From Candidatus Mcinerneyibacteriota bacterium (GTDB lineage: Bacteria > AUK180 > JAQVHJ01), in contig DAOVMD010000024.1 in assembly GCA_030630935.1 (NCBI GenBank), positions 1 through 14,697 of the forward strand: a DNA stretch of 14,697 bases, written 5' to 3'. Under the pieces are notes generated by a model. That model had not been told where the DNA came from. It saw only the letters and a list, made by a program, of their open reading frames with translations, and ran no database searches. Below are positions 8,285 through 13,823 of this stretch, piece after piece. Positions within the stretch are counted from its first letter, which is position 1. Each line of letters starts with the position of its first letter. Position numbers and translations under genes: made by a program.

Positions 8285-9040
8285 ATGAGAAGGAAAATAA
8301 TCGCAGGTAATTGGAAAATGCATCTTTTAACTGATTCGGCAATTGATTTAGCAAAATCCCTTGCCGAAAGTATAAAAGATGTTGATGATGTTGATATCGC
8401 AATATTTCCTCCTGCTCCATATTTGATTCTTATGAAGGAAGTTCTGAAGGATTCAAATATTAAATACGGTGCTCAAAATATGCACTTTGCAGAGAAAGGT
8501 GCATATACCGGGGAGTTGTCCCCAGGCATGCTGAAGGATATTGGTTGTAAGCTGATTTTAGTCGGTCATTCTGAAAGAAGAAAAATTTTCAAAGAATCAA
8601 ATGAATTGATTAATAGTAAGTTAATCGCAGCAATTAATAATCACTTGACCCCGTATCTTTGTATCGGGGAAACTCTCGAAGAACGTGAGAGCGGAAAATT
8701 ATTCGAGGTGATCGAAGAACAATTAACAATTGGATTAAAAAGTATTTCTGAAGATGACTTTAACAAAATTGTTATTGCTTATGAACCTGTCTGGGCTATT
8801 GGAACTGGGAAAACCGCAACCCCGGAGATTGCTCAGGAAATGCATCTATTTATTCGGAATTGGATTAAGAAAAATTACTCTGAAAATACTTCAGAGAAAA
8901 TGAGGATCCTCTACGGAGGAAGTATGAAACCAGAAAATGTTAAAAGCTTAGTTTCACAACCTGATATAGACGGCGGTTTGGTCGGTGGGGCGTCTTTAAA
9001 AAGCGAATCATTTTCACAAATTATAAGATTTTCTAGATAG
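8285..9040 (+). CDS. tpiA: Triosephosphate isomerase
   Basis: Interconverts dihydroxyacetone phosphate and glyceraldehyde 3-phosphate, feeding GAPDH. The 251 residues form the usual TIM barrel. The catalytic set is complete: Lys11 in AGNWKMH, His95 in VGHSERR and Glu167 in AYEPVWAIGTG, with the mobile loop 6 sequence and the phosphate-binding motifs LYGGSMKPEN and GGLVGGASLK near the C-terminus. The ATG lies one base after the pgk stop, so translation is likely coupled to pgk. Confidence 0.98.
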   Translation: MRRKIIAGNWKMHLLTDSAIDLAKSLAESIKDVDDVDIAIFPPAPYLILMKEVLKDSNIKYGAQNMHFAEKGAYTGELSPGMLKDIGCKLILVGHSERRKIFKESNELINSKLIAAINNHLTPYLCIGETLEERESGKLFEVIEEQLTIGLKSISEDDFNKIVIAYEPVWAIGTGKTATPEIAQEMHLFIRNWIKKNYSENTSEKMRILYGGSMKPENVKSLVSQPDIDGGLVGGASLKSESFSQIIRFSR

Positions 9041-9054
9041 AAAGAGGTGTTCTA

Positions 9055-9438
9055 ATGTTATTTAATGTCTTACTAATTCTCCACATCATTGTCTGCCTTG
9101 CGTTAGTTGCAATAATACTCGCTCAGTCAGGTAAAGCTGGAAATATTTCAAGTATGTTCGGTGGTGGAGGAGGAGAATCATTCTTAGGAGCTACCGGCGC
9201 AAGTAAACTACTTGCTAAAATTACAACCGGTCTCGCAATTACATTTATGGTGTTATGTTTTACGTTGGCAATATTCTCCTCGAAACAATATATGAAATCA
9301 GATGTTTCAGGGACTAAAGTTGTTGAAAAAGAAATCCCAGCTCCTGGACCAACACCTGTTCAGCCCGAAGAAACAACTACTCCAGTTCCTACACCAGAGA
9401 AAAAGGATAAGCCTGCAGAAACTCCAAAAACAGAATAA
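9055..9438 (+). CDS. secG: Preprotein translocase subunit SecG
   Basis: Small inner-membrane subunit of the SecYEG channel, which assists SecA-driven protein export. The 127-aa protein has the SecG layout: a first membrane helix at about 2-24 ending in ILAQSGKAG, a cytoplasmic loop with the conserved SMFGGGGGESFLGATGAS glycine stretch, and a second helix at about 60-80. A Pro/Thr/Glu/Lys-rich tail of about 40 residues follows; such tails vary in length among SecG proteins. AGAGGTG at 9043-9049 serves as ribosome site and tpiA ends 14 bases upstream, so it is part of the glycolytic transcript. The tpiA-secG order is common in bacteria, and tRNA-Leu(GAG) comes next. Confidence 0.95.
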   Translation: MLFNVLLILHIIVCLALVAIILAQSGKAGNISSMFGGGGGESFLGATGASKLLAKITTGLAITFMVLCFTLAIFSSKQYMKSDVSGTKVVEKEIPAPGPTPVQPEETTTPVPTPEKKDKPAETPKTE

Positions 9439-9447
9439 AATGATAAG

Positions 9448-9467
9448 GAACCTGAGAATAAAGGTTC
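9448..9467 (+). other. Small hairpin between secG and tRNA-Leu
   Basis: GAACCT (9448-9453) and AGGTTC (9462-9467) can pair over six bases around an eight-base loop. No T run follows, so it is not a standard terminator; secG and the tRNA may be on one transcript. Confidence 0.35.
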
Positions 9468-9526
9468 AGAAGAAAATAATTAGTGTAGTAAATTCGTAAT
9501 TATTATAAATTATTTTACACCCCCGT

Positions 9527-9614
9527 GCCGGGGTGGTGGAACTGGTAGACACGCTAGGTTGAGGGCCTAGTGGGCTTTTAGCCTGTACGGGTTCAACTCC
9601 CGTCCCCGGCACCA
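9527..9614 (+). tRNA. tRNA-Leu, anticodon GAG
   Basis: An 88-nt class II tRNA. The acceptor arms GCCGGGG (9527-9533) and CCCCGGC (9604-9610) pair perfectly, with discriminator A at 9611 and an encoded CCA at 9612-9614. The anticodon stem CTAGG/CCTAG holds a seven-base loop TTGAGGG with anticodon GAG at 9561-9563, which reads leucine CUC and CUU codons. A long variable arm follows (GGGC TTTTA GCCT), as expected for leucine tRNAs. The T arm is ACGGG/CCCGT with loop TTCAACT. It lies 88 bases after secG. Confidence 0.97.
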
Positions 9615-9627
9615 CTTGTTTGCTCCC
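9607..9627 (+). repeat. Direct repeat copy 1 at the tRNA-Leu 3' end
   Basis: The last bases of the tRNA (CGGCACCA) plus the following C-TTGTTTGCTCCC recur at 9744-9764 with one mismatch. Duplication of a tRNA 3' end is the mark left by site-specific integration, so this could be an attachment site. Confidence 0.6.
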
Positions 9628-9660
9628 AGAAACAACAGTATCAAGACCTAGATGCTAGAG

Positions 9661-9702
9661 CTAGACAGTATTAAATGCTTACAATACTTGGTCTCGGTCT
9701 AG
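9661..9702 (+). repeat. Inverted repeat downstream of tRNA-Leu
   Basis: CTAGAC then AGTATT (9661-9672) can pair with AATACT (9683-9688) and GTCTAG (9697-9702), leaving an eight-base bulge on the 3' side. It overlaps a perfect 14-bp palindrome at 9700-9713 followed by AAAAATTTT. It might act as a weak terminator of the secG-tRNA transcript, but the T run is poor. Confidence 0.4.
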
Positions 9703-9743
9703 ATCTAGATCTAAAAATTTTAAAAAAGTAAAAAGTAAAGGGA

Positions 9744-9764
9744 CGGCACCAATTGTTTGCTCCC
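9744..9764 (+). repeat. Direct repeat copy 2 of the tRNA-Leu 3' end
   Basis: A second copy of CGGCACCA followed by A-TTGTTTGCTCCC, 137 bases after copy 1 with one mismatch. The bases before it do not continue the tRNA acceptor arm, so only the 3' tail is duplicated. Confidence 0.6.
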
Positions 9765-9838
9765 GCATCGCAGCGAAGCAAGATCTAGCTTGTGTCTTAA
9801 CTTCAGTTCGAGTAATCCCCCAAACCACGTAGGACTTT

Positions 9839-9866
9839 GGGCTTAAGAGTTTGAGTTCTTTAGCCC
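9839..9866 (+). other. Hairpin in the post-tRNA region
   Basis: GGGCTTAAGA (9839-9848) pairs with TCTTTAGCCC (9857-9866) over ten positions with one mismatch and an eight-base loop. The same GGG can instead pair with CCCAAA just upstream (about 9819-9825), so two exclusive folds are possible. Confidence 0.35.
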
Positions 9867-9943
9867 TGAACCCGATTTTTGTGAGTGGTTCATGGGTGCT
9901 CCCCTAAAGATTTCCTAAAGAAAATCTCAGTTCGAGTAAGAAG

Positions 9944-9977
9944 TAAGAGTTAGCTCCCCTAACCGGGGAGTGTCTTA
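9944..9977 (+). other. Hairpin with CTCCCC/GGGGAG stem
   Basis: TAAGA (9944-9948) plus CTCCCC (9954-9959) pair with GGGGAG (9965-9970) plus TCTTA (9973-9977), with a small internal loop and a five-base terminal loop. Its right half belongs to the ~58-base direct repeat that recurs at 10081. Confidence 0.4.
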
Positions 9978-10020
9978 TCAAAAACGTCTCTTACACATAC
10001 TCTTACTCTTACTGAAAATA
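9964..10020 (+). repeat. Imperfect ~58-base direct repeat, copy 1
   Basis: Starts CGGGGAGTGTCTTA and ends CTTACTCTTACTGAAAATA. It aligns with the copy at 10081 over its whole length with a few substitutions and one-base gaps. Confidence 0.6.
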
Positions 10021-10080
10021 TTTATTATTTTTACTACTTCTCACTTCTCACTACTCATTATTAAATTTTTACTATTCTTA

Positions 10081-10138
10081 CGGGGAGTGTCTTACAAATA
10101 ATGTCTCTTACTCATACCCTTACTCTTACTGAAAAATA
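10081..10138 (+). repeat. Imperfect ~58-base direct repeat, copy 2
   Basis: Starts CGGGGAGTGTCTTA and contains CCTTACTCTTACTGAAAAA. It lies 117 bases after copy 1 and lacks the left hairpin arm that precedes copy 1. Confidence 0.6.
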
Positions 10139-10212
10139 AGAAAAACTCTTTCTGTTAAACGATTATCTATAAAACGACCGCTCTCAACTCTCTAATATCT
10201 ATTCTCAAATTA

Positions 10213-10227
10213 TAACGTATTACGATA
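10213..10227. promoter_or_regulatory. Upstream operator candidate for the MarR-type regulator
   Basis: TAACGTATTACGATA, a near-perfect odd palindrome around T10220 with core CGTA-T-TACG. The core is repeated exactly at the marR promoter, centre to centre 105 bp away. No promoter is evident at this copy. Confidence 0.55.
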
Positions 10228-10286
10228 CAAATCCTTATTTTTTATCTTAAAACTATTGTTAATATTTTAAATTCCTGTTTTTTTTC

Positions 10287-10315
10287 TTGATTTATTTTGT
10301 GAGATATGCTATAAT
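10287..10315 (+). promoter_or_regulatory. Sigma70-type promoter of the marR-CDF unit
   Basis: -35 TTGATT (10287-10292) and -10 TATAAT (10310-10315) are separated by 17 bases. Transcription should start near 10322. The promoter lies within the apparent open frame that begins with the TTG at 10287, which rules that codon out as the start. Confidence 0.8.
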
Positions 10316-10317
10316 AA

Positions 10318-10332
10318 TATCGTATTACGAAC
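10318..10332. promoter_or_regulatory. Operator candidate over the marR-CDF transcription start
   Basis: TATCGTATTACGAAC, core CGTA-T-TACG centred on T10325, begins two bases after the -10 box and covers the predicted start of transcription. A protein bound here would block initiation, as expected for MarR-type autoregulation. Confidence 0.6.
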
Positions 10333-10352
10333 TAAAAATGAGGAAAAACATT

Positions 10353-10820
10353 ATGAATCCATATTTAAAGAAGTTGAAAAGGGGGAAGGATTTTAAGATG
10401 CTAGAGAAGTTGAATTCCTTGGTTCCTGATTTAAAAGAGCTTTTAGAGATGCTTTTAGTAATTGAGAGTGAAGAGCGTTTAACCCCTGTGAAGTTTCGTG
10501 CGGCGGGAATATTAGCGAAATCAGGAATGATAAGCGGTCAAGAGTTCAAGGATGAGATAGGTTTAGCTCAGAGTACGTCATCAGAATTATTGAGTCGAAT
10601 GATAGTTGACGGTACTGTTATCAAGGTCTTGGATAAGTTGGATGGGAGAAAGGCCGTGTTTTTATTATCAGAAGAAGGTGAGGATATATATTTTCGTATT
10701 TCAGCTATGCGTATGAAGAGGATGAAACTTATACTTGGTTATTTAAATGATTCAGAGAAGAAGAAGCTTTTATCTTCAATCACGGAGATCTCGACTCTTT
10801 TTAAAAAACTTGAAGAGTAG
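10353..10820 (+). CDS. MarR-type winged-helix transcriptional regulator
   Basis: DNA-binding regulator, probably a repressor of its own transcript and of the metal transporter that follows. From this start it has 155 residues. An N-terminal helix (LNSLVPDLKELLEMLL) precedes the winged helix: LTPVKFRAAGILAKSG, then the helix-turn-helix GQEFKDEIGLAQSTSSELLSRMIVDG and the wing IKVLDKLDGRKAVFLLSEEGEDIY, then long dimerisation helices. There is no Cys or His in the protein, so a thiol or His-based metal site is absent. Start choice: the promoter excludes the TTG at 10287; the ATG at 10353 has GAGGA eight bases before it, while the ATG at 10398 has AAGGA seven bases before it and would give 140 residues. 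Both are possible. The family call is firm; the effector is unknown. Confidence 0.8.
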   Translation: MNPYLKKLKRGKDFKMLEKLNSLVPDLKELLEMLLVIESEERLTPVKFRAAGILAKSGMISGQEFKDEIGLAQSTSSELLSRMIVDGTVIKVLDKLDGRKAVFLLSEEGEDIYFRISAMRMKRMKLILGYLNDSEKKKLLSSITEISTLFKKLEE

Positions 10821-10822
10821 GT

Positions 10823-11716
10823 ATGGACAAGCGAATCAAGGTAACCGTTACAGGATCAATTTTAAATATTTTTTTATCAGCAATAAAGCTTACTGCGGGA
10901 TTTCTTGGAAATAGTTACGGTTTAATTGCGGACGGGATTCATTCCCTCTCTGATTTAGTTACCGATATTCTGGTTGTTTTTGGTATTTTAATTGGGAAAA
11001 AACCTCCTGACGAAGGTCATCATTATGGACACAAGAAACTTGAGAATATTGCTGAAGTTTTAATGGGGTTAATTTTAATAATTTTATCAATTAAACTTTC
11101 CGTCTCATCTTTTAAGATACTCCTAAGCGGGAAGGTTTACACGCCTGCTTTTTACACAATTTTCATTGCAATTATTTCAGTCATAATAAAAGAATATTTA
11201 TATCGTGTTACTAATAAAATTGCAAAAGAATGCAATTCAGATGTTCTTTTAGGAAACGCCTGGCATCATAGGAGTGATGCATTAACATCCGTTATTATTG
11301 TTTTTAGTTTAGGGATTGGAATTTATTTCCCAAAGTTTTATTTTATAGATGCGATAATAAGCATAATGATTTCTATTATAATAATGTATTTAGGGATAAA
11401 GATAACGATGAGGTCGCTTAATAAACTTTCTGATGCTGCACCACCTGAAGGTTATAGGAATAATGTCGAGCAAGAGATTGAATTAATCGAGGGTGTTGGG
11501 AATGTACACGGTCTCCGGATGAGGTTTTTAGGGAGTCAGATTTATATTGAATGCCATGTGGAGGTAGATCCTGATATTTCAGTTAGCTTAGGGCATGATA
11601 TTGCAACAGAGATTAAGGACCATCTTATGGTCTGGGATAAAAACATTGTTGAGGTAATGGTTCATATTGAACCGCTTGGCGATCATCTAAAAATACATAA
11701 CTCAGATTTTAAATAA
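10823..11716 (+). CDS. Cation diffusion facilitator (CDF) family metal transporter
   Basis: A 297-aa inner-membrane divalent-metal/proton antiporter, probably an exporter that lowers cytoplasmic Zn2+ or a similar ion. Six membrane segments are readable, followed by the cytoplasmic C-terminal domain from about residue 205. The transport site is HxxxD in segment 2 (His40 and Asp44 in ADGIHSLSD) and HxxxD in segment 5 (His148 and Asp152 in AWHHRSDALTS). In characterised CDF proteins a His-Asp pair in both segments goes with Zn2+/Cd2+, while manganese members have Asp in place of His, so Zn2+ is the best guess. The C-terminal domain carries ECHVEVDPD, LGHDIA and VMVHIEPLGDH, typical metal-binding dimer sequences. 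The ATG lies two bases after the marR stop, so the two are one operon. Its 3' end overlaps the convergent transpeptidase gene by 15 bases. Confidence 0.93.
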   Translation: MDKRIKVTVTGSILNIFLSAIKLTAGFLGNSYGLIADGIHSLSDLVTDILVVFGILIGKKPPDEGHHYGHKKLENIAEVLMGLILIILSIKLSVSSFKILLSGKVYTPAFYTIFIAIISVIIKEYLYRVTNKIAKECNSDVLLGNAWHHRSDALTSVIIVFSLGIGIYFPKFYFIDAIISIMISIIIMYLGIKITMRSLNKLSDAAPPEGYRNNVEQEIELIEGVGNVHGLRMRFLGSQIYIECHVEVDPDISVSLGHDIATEIKDHLMVWDKNIVEVMVHIEPLGDHLKIHNSDFK

Positions 11717-12673
11717 ATTCTCTTGACTTCCCTTCTTATATTTATATTCACCTGTTTTTAAATCAACCCAGACATCAGGGATGTTTTTTGTTTTTTCAAA
11801 GTGATCATAACCAGTTTTTAAATTAAGCCAAAACTTAATTAATTCAGGATGGCCTTCCCCTATCTTCTTCAATTTTCCAATATTGATTTTTGTATATTTA
11901 CATGGGAAGATATCTACCCGCGTTCCCCCAACATATTCCGGGTTAGTTAAAACAAAGACTTCTTCAATCATTTTATCTCCAATTGGAATACAGCCTATTG
12001 TTACAAAACTTCCATGAATGAAAATCTGATTTCCCAATGGTTTCGCAAGTTTATCATACCAAATTGAGGGAGCTCCGGAGATACATTCATTTCTAATTAT
12101 CTTAATGTTTTTACTCCACCAATTTAATATGTTCTCCTTTCCCTTCTTATTGATTCTCTTTATATTATAACCACGTACCGCATCTGCAGGGTTGGGATAT
12201 CCAAGTGCCAATGAAAGATGAAAGCTGCTCCATGGATTATGGTAGAGAACATGGTAATAACCTTCCGGAACTTTTGAGTCTCCTATCCGGTCCTTTGGAC
12301 CAATCTCTCCCTCTGAAATCTCCCGTTTAATAGGAATCGAAAGAATGTTTTTTATAAGATCTTTCTTAGTGGTATCAATATCATTATAGGGAAGATTATG
12401 TGCTTTATAGGTTTTTATCAAGATGAACTCTTTTGAGTCCTTATTTTTACCCCAGACTTCTAATTCTGATTCATGTTTGAAAATTCTAATATAAAGATCT
12501 GAAAGTGGATATGTTAAATTCCTTTTTAAAAGCATCTTCTCTAAATTAGGTTTGATCGCTTTTTCATAACTATAAATCTTCGTCATAACTGCTTTGGTTT
12601 CTTTTGCTTCAATTGATAATGAAACTAATAACAGTGTTAAGAGAAAAATTAAACCGGAAACTTTCTTCATCAT
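11702..12673 (-). CDS. YafK-type L,D-transpeptidase/L,D-endopeptidase family protein
   Basis: Exported peptidoglycan-acting cysteine enzyme. Of 323 residues, the first ~23 form a signal peptide (MMKK, hydrophobic core, SIEA). A YkuD-fold catalytic region follows at about 57-260, with family blocks ELEVWGK, EIGPKDRIGDSKVPEGYY, SSFHLSLALGYPNPAD and the active-site motif HGSFVTIGC with His220 and Cys228. This block order is that of YafK. E. coli YafK (DpaA/LdtF) detaches Braun lipoprotein from peptidoglycan; other YkuD enzymes form 3-3 crosslinks, so either activity is possible here. An unusual Lys/Asn-rich insertion lies at about 94-120 before the GPK block. The start is supported by GGAAG eight bases upstream of the first of two adjacent ATGs. 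A possible -10 (TATAAT on the minus strand, 12694-12699) has no clear -35. Confidence 0.87.
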   Translation of the reverse strand: MMKKVSGLIFLLTLLLVSLSIEAKETKAVMTKIYSYEKAIKPNLEKMLLKRNLTYPLSDLYIRIFKHESELEVWGKNKDSKEFILIKTYKAHNLPYNDIDTTKKDLIKNILSIPIKREISEGEIGPKDRIGDSKVPEGYYHVLYHNPWSSFHLSLALGYPNPADAVRGYNIKRINKKGKENILNWWSKNIKIIRNECISGAPSIWYDKLAKPLGNQIFIHGSFVTIGCIPIGDKMIEEVFVLTNPEYVGGTRVDIFPCKYTKINIGKLKKIGEGHPELIKFWLNLKTGYDHFEKTKNIPDVWVDLKTGEYKYKKGSQENLFKI

Positions 12674-12844
12674 AATTTTATCTTCCTTTTAGGATTATAT
12701 TAACATAAATTGTTATAAAAATCCATAATATTTTCAATATTTTTTTTAATTTCAGATACATAAGAATTTTAATAAACCTTTTTTATGCTTGTTGTACCAA
12801 TTACTTGTTATTGTAAACAGGATTTTTTAAACAATTATTATTCG

Positions 12845-12888
12845 TTTCAGTTGCACGATTTGTCAATTGACAAATCGTGCAACTGAAA
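12845..12888. repeat. Perfect 44-bp palindrome
   Basis: Two 22-base arms (12845-12866 and 12867-12888) are exact inverse complements with no spacer: the left arm begins TTTCAGTTGCACGATTTG and the centre is TCAA|TTGA. No T run follows on either strand and no gene ends into it, so it is not an ordinary terminator. TTGACA occurs on both strands from the centre outward. It could be an operator, a cruciform-forming site, or a copy of a dispersed REP or miniature inverted-repeat element. Confidence 0.9.
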
Positions 12889-13042
12889 AAAATATTTCTA
12901 AATAATAAATTATATGCGCAGTTATATAGATCTCAGATGCGTCACAAACATTGTTTTGTGTACAATTCTTTTGTATTTGTTTGCAAAGTATCAGAGTTGT
13001 TTGAAGATCACACATTTGAATATGTTTTCAACACTTCAGTTC

Positions 13043-13063
13043 TTCAACTTTTTAAAAATTGAA
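13043..13063. promoter_or_regulatory. AT-rich inverted repeat upstream of the ahpD-like promoter
   Basis: TTCAACTTTTT and AAAAATTGAA pair with one bulged base. It ends 22 bases before the -35 box. ArsR-family operators are often AT-rich inverted repeats, so this could be a regulator site; the low complexity makes it weak. Confidence 0.3.
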
Positions 13064-13085
13064 CATTTTAAATTGTATTTTTTTC

Positions 13086-13114
13086 TTGACTTTAATTTTA
13101 TATTGTGATATAAT
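13086..13114 (+). promoter_or_regulatory. Sigma70-type promoter of the AhpD-like/ArsR/GcvH-like unit
   Basis: -35 TTGACT (13086-13091) and -10 TATAAT (13109-13114) with a 17-base spacer. The start would be near 13121. GAGGAG at 13128-13133 then precedes the ATG at 13138, giving a leader of under 20 bases. Confidence 0.85.
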
Positions 13115-13137
13115 TTAATTCCATTTTGAGGAGAAAA

Positions 13138-13539
13138 ATGCAAGATAATAAAGATAAAAAAGACTTTTCAAAACAATGTTATAAAAACGAACAAGAACAG
13201 AAGGTTTTAAGAAAGGGGTTAAGGGATTACAGAAAAGCTAATCCCAATTTCGCAAAGGGCTTTATTGAACTATGGCGAAAAAGTAAAGAGGGGACGAGTA
13301 TTCCAAAAGTTTATAAGGAATTGATGGAACTTTCAATAACAATTGTACAACGCTGCAGGCCATGCATTTTTTTACATACTCGCTTGTGTCTCGAAGCAGG
13401 TGCAACCATTGAACAACTTTTAGAAGCAACTCAAGTCGGTGTTGTAATGGGCGGTGGTCCCTCTTATCAATATTTAGGTTATGTGATGGAAGCAATTGAA
13501 GTCTATAAGAATAAAATTGAAAAGAAGAGAGGGGAATAA
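13138..13539 (+). CDS. AhpD-like/carboxymuconolactone decarboxylase family protein with CxxCxxxH
   Basis: A 133-aa cytoplasmic protein of the AhpD/CMD alpha-helical family. The core reads LMELSITIVQRCRPCIFLHTRLCLEAGATIEQLLEATQVG: redox pair Cys73 and Cys76 with His80, the CxxCxxxH signature of the thiol-active branch, followed by the usual helix pair and a GGGPSYQY segment. Members with this motif act as disulfide reductases or peroxidases; mycobacterial AhpD is reduced through a lipoylated acyltransferase. True decarboxylase members lack the Cys pair. The N-terminal ~35 residues are charged (DNKDKKDF). The ATG at 13138 is chosen over the in-frame TTG at 13126, which lies partly in the GAGGAG ribosome site. 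Its stop overlaps the ATG of the ArsR gene (TAATG), so the two are translationally coupled. Confidence 0.88.
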   Translation: MQDNKDKKDFSKQCYKNEQEQKVLRKGLRDYRKANPNFAKGFIELWRKSKEGTSIPKVYKELMELSITIVQRCRPCIFLHTRLCLEAGATIEQLLEATQVGVVMGGGPSYQYLGYVMEAIEVYKNKIEKKRGE

Positions 13540-13823
13540 TGCATCTTTCAAAACGAGATTGTTTGAAAATTTCGAAATTTTCAAAAACTTTCGCAAATCC
13601 TTTGAGAGTTCAATTAATGTGTTCTCTCAAAATAGGACCGAAGAATGTTTCGACTTTATGTGATGAGCTATTATCAAAAGAATCGAACATCTCTCAGCAA
13701 CTGCGATATCTTTGGCAGGTTGGATATATTGCAAAAAAGAAGAAGGGACGAGAAACGTTTTATTCGCTTAAAAACATTGAAGTGATAAAACTCTTACAAA
13801 AATTAAAAGAGCTGGCTAAGTAA
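13539..13823 (+). CDS. ArsR-type winged-helix transcriptional regulator
   Basis: A small (94-aa) DNA-binding repressor, probably controlling its own operon. The family fold is visible: helix SKTFANPLRVQLMCSLKIGPKNV, the helix-turn-helix STLCDELLSKESNISQQLRYLWQVG, the wing IAKKKKGRETFYSL and a final helix. ArsR proteins release DNA on binding metal or on thiol oxidation. The ELCVCDL arsenic motif is absent; three cysteines occur (Cys8, Cys28, Cys41), with Cys41 near the start of the recognition region, so thiol or metal sensing is possible but unproven. The start shares one base with the preceding stop codon, and GAGGGG at 13529-13534 may serve as its ribosome site. A GcvH-like gene follows 39 bases later. 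Confidence 0.88.
   Translation: MHLSKRDCLKISKFSKTFANPLRVQLMCSLKIGPKNVSTLCDELLSKESNISQQLRYLWQVGYIAKKKKGRETFYSLKNIEVIKLLQKLKELAK

Larger units (their letters stand above)
9615..10286 (+). other. Gene-free region after tRNA-Leu: hairpins and degenerate repeats
   Basis: I see no credible gene in these ~670 bases. They hold the tRNA-end duplication, a branched inverted repeat at 9661-9702, a 14-bp GATCTA-based palindrome at 9700-9713, and a hairpin with arms 9839-9848 and 9857-9866. CAGTTCGAGTAA occurs twice (9804-9815 and 9928-9939) and GCTCCCCTAA twice (9898-9907 and 9953-9962). A further hairpin spans 9944-9977, and two ~58-base imperfect repeats start at 9964 and 10081. The upstream copy of the MarR operator candidate is at 10213-10227. 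It may be a decayed insertion or a dispersed-repeat hotspot. Confidence 0.5.
12674..13137 (+). other. Divergent intergenic region between the transpeptidase and the AhpD-like gene
   Basis: No credible gene is seen. It holds the 44-bp perfect palindrome (12845-12888), a six-bp hairpin CACAAA/TTTGTG at 12943-12960, an AT-rich inverted repeat TTCAACTTTTT/AAAAATTGAA at 13043-13063, and the ahpD-like promoter. The rest is AT-rich sequence without recognisable structure. Confidence 0.6.

Noticed and set aside
9302-9499. Second frame overlapping the secG tail
   Set aside because: It is a low-complexity Lys/Gln-rich shadow of the Pro/Glu-rich SecG tail with no own ribosome site.
9698-9713. GATCTA repeats as a tandem-repeat locus
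   Set aside because: Little more than two units; better described as part of a small palindrome.
9964-10138. CRISPR array
   Set aside because: Only two imperfect units, unequal flanks and no cas genes; not a repeat-spacer array.
10287-10352. TTG at 10287 as the marR start
   Set aside because: The frame's first codons coincide with the -35 and -10 boxes and the operator.
12845-12888. Palindrome as a Rho-independent terminator
   Set aside because: No T run follows on either strand, and both flanking genes are transcribed away from it.
12877-13108. Short reading frames between the palindrome and the AhpD-like gene
   Set aside because: They lack ribosome sites and family resemblance, overlap one another, and precede the promoter of the next gene.
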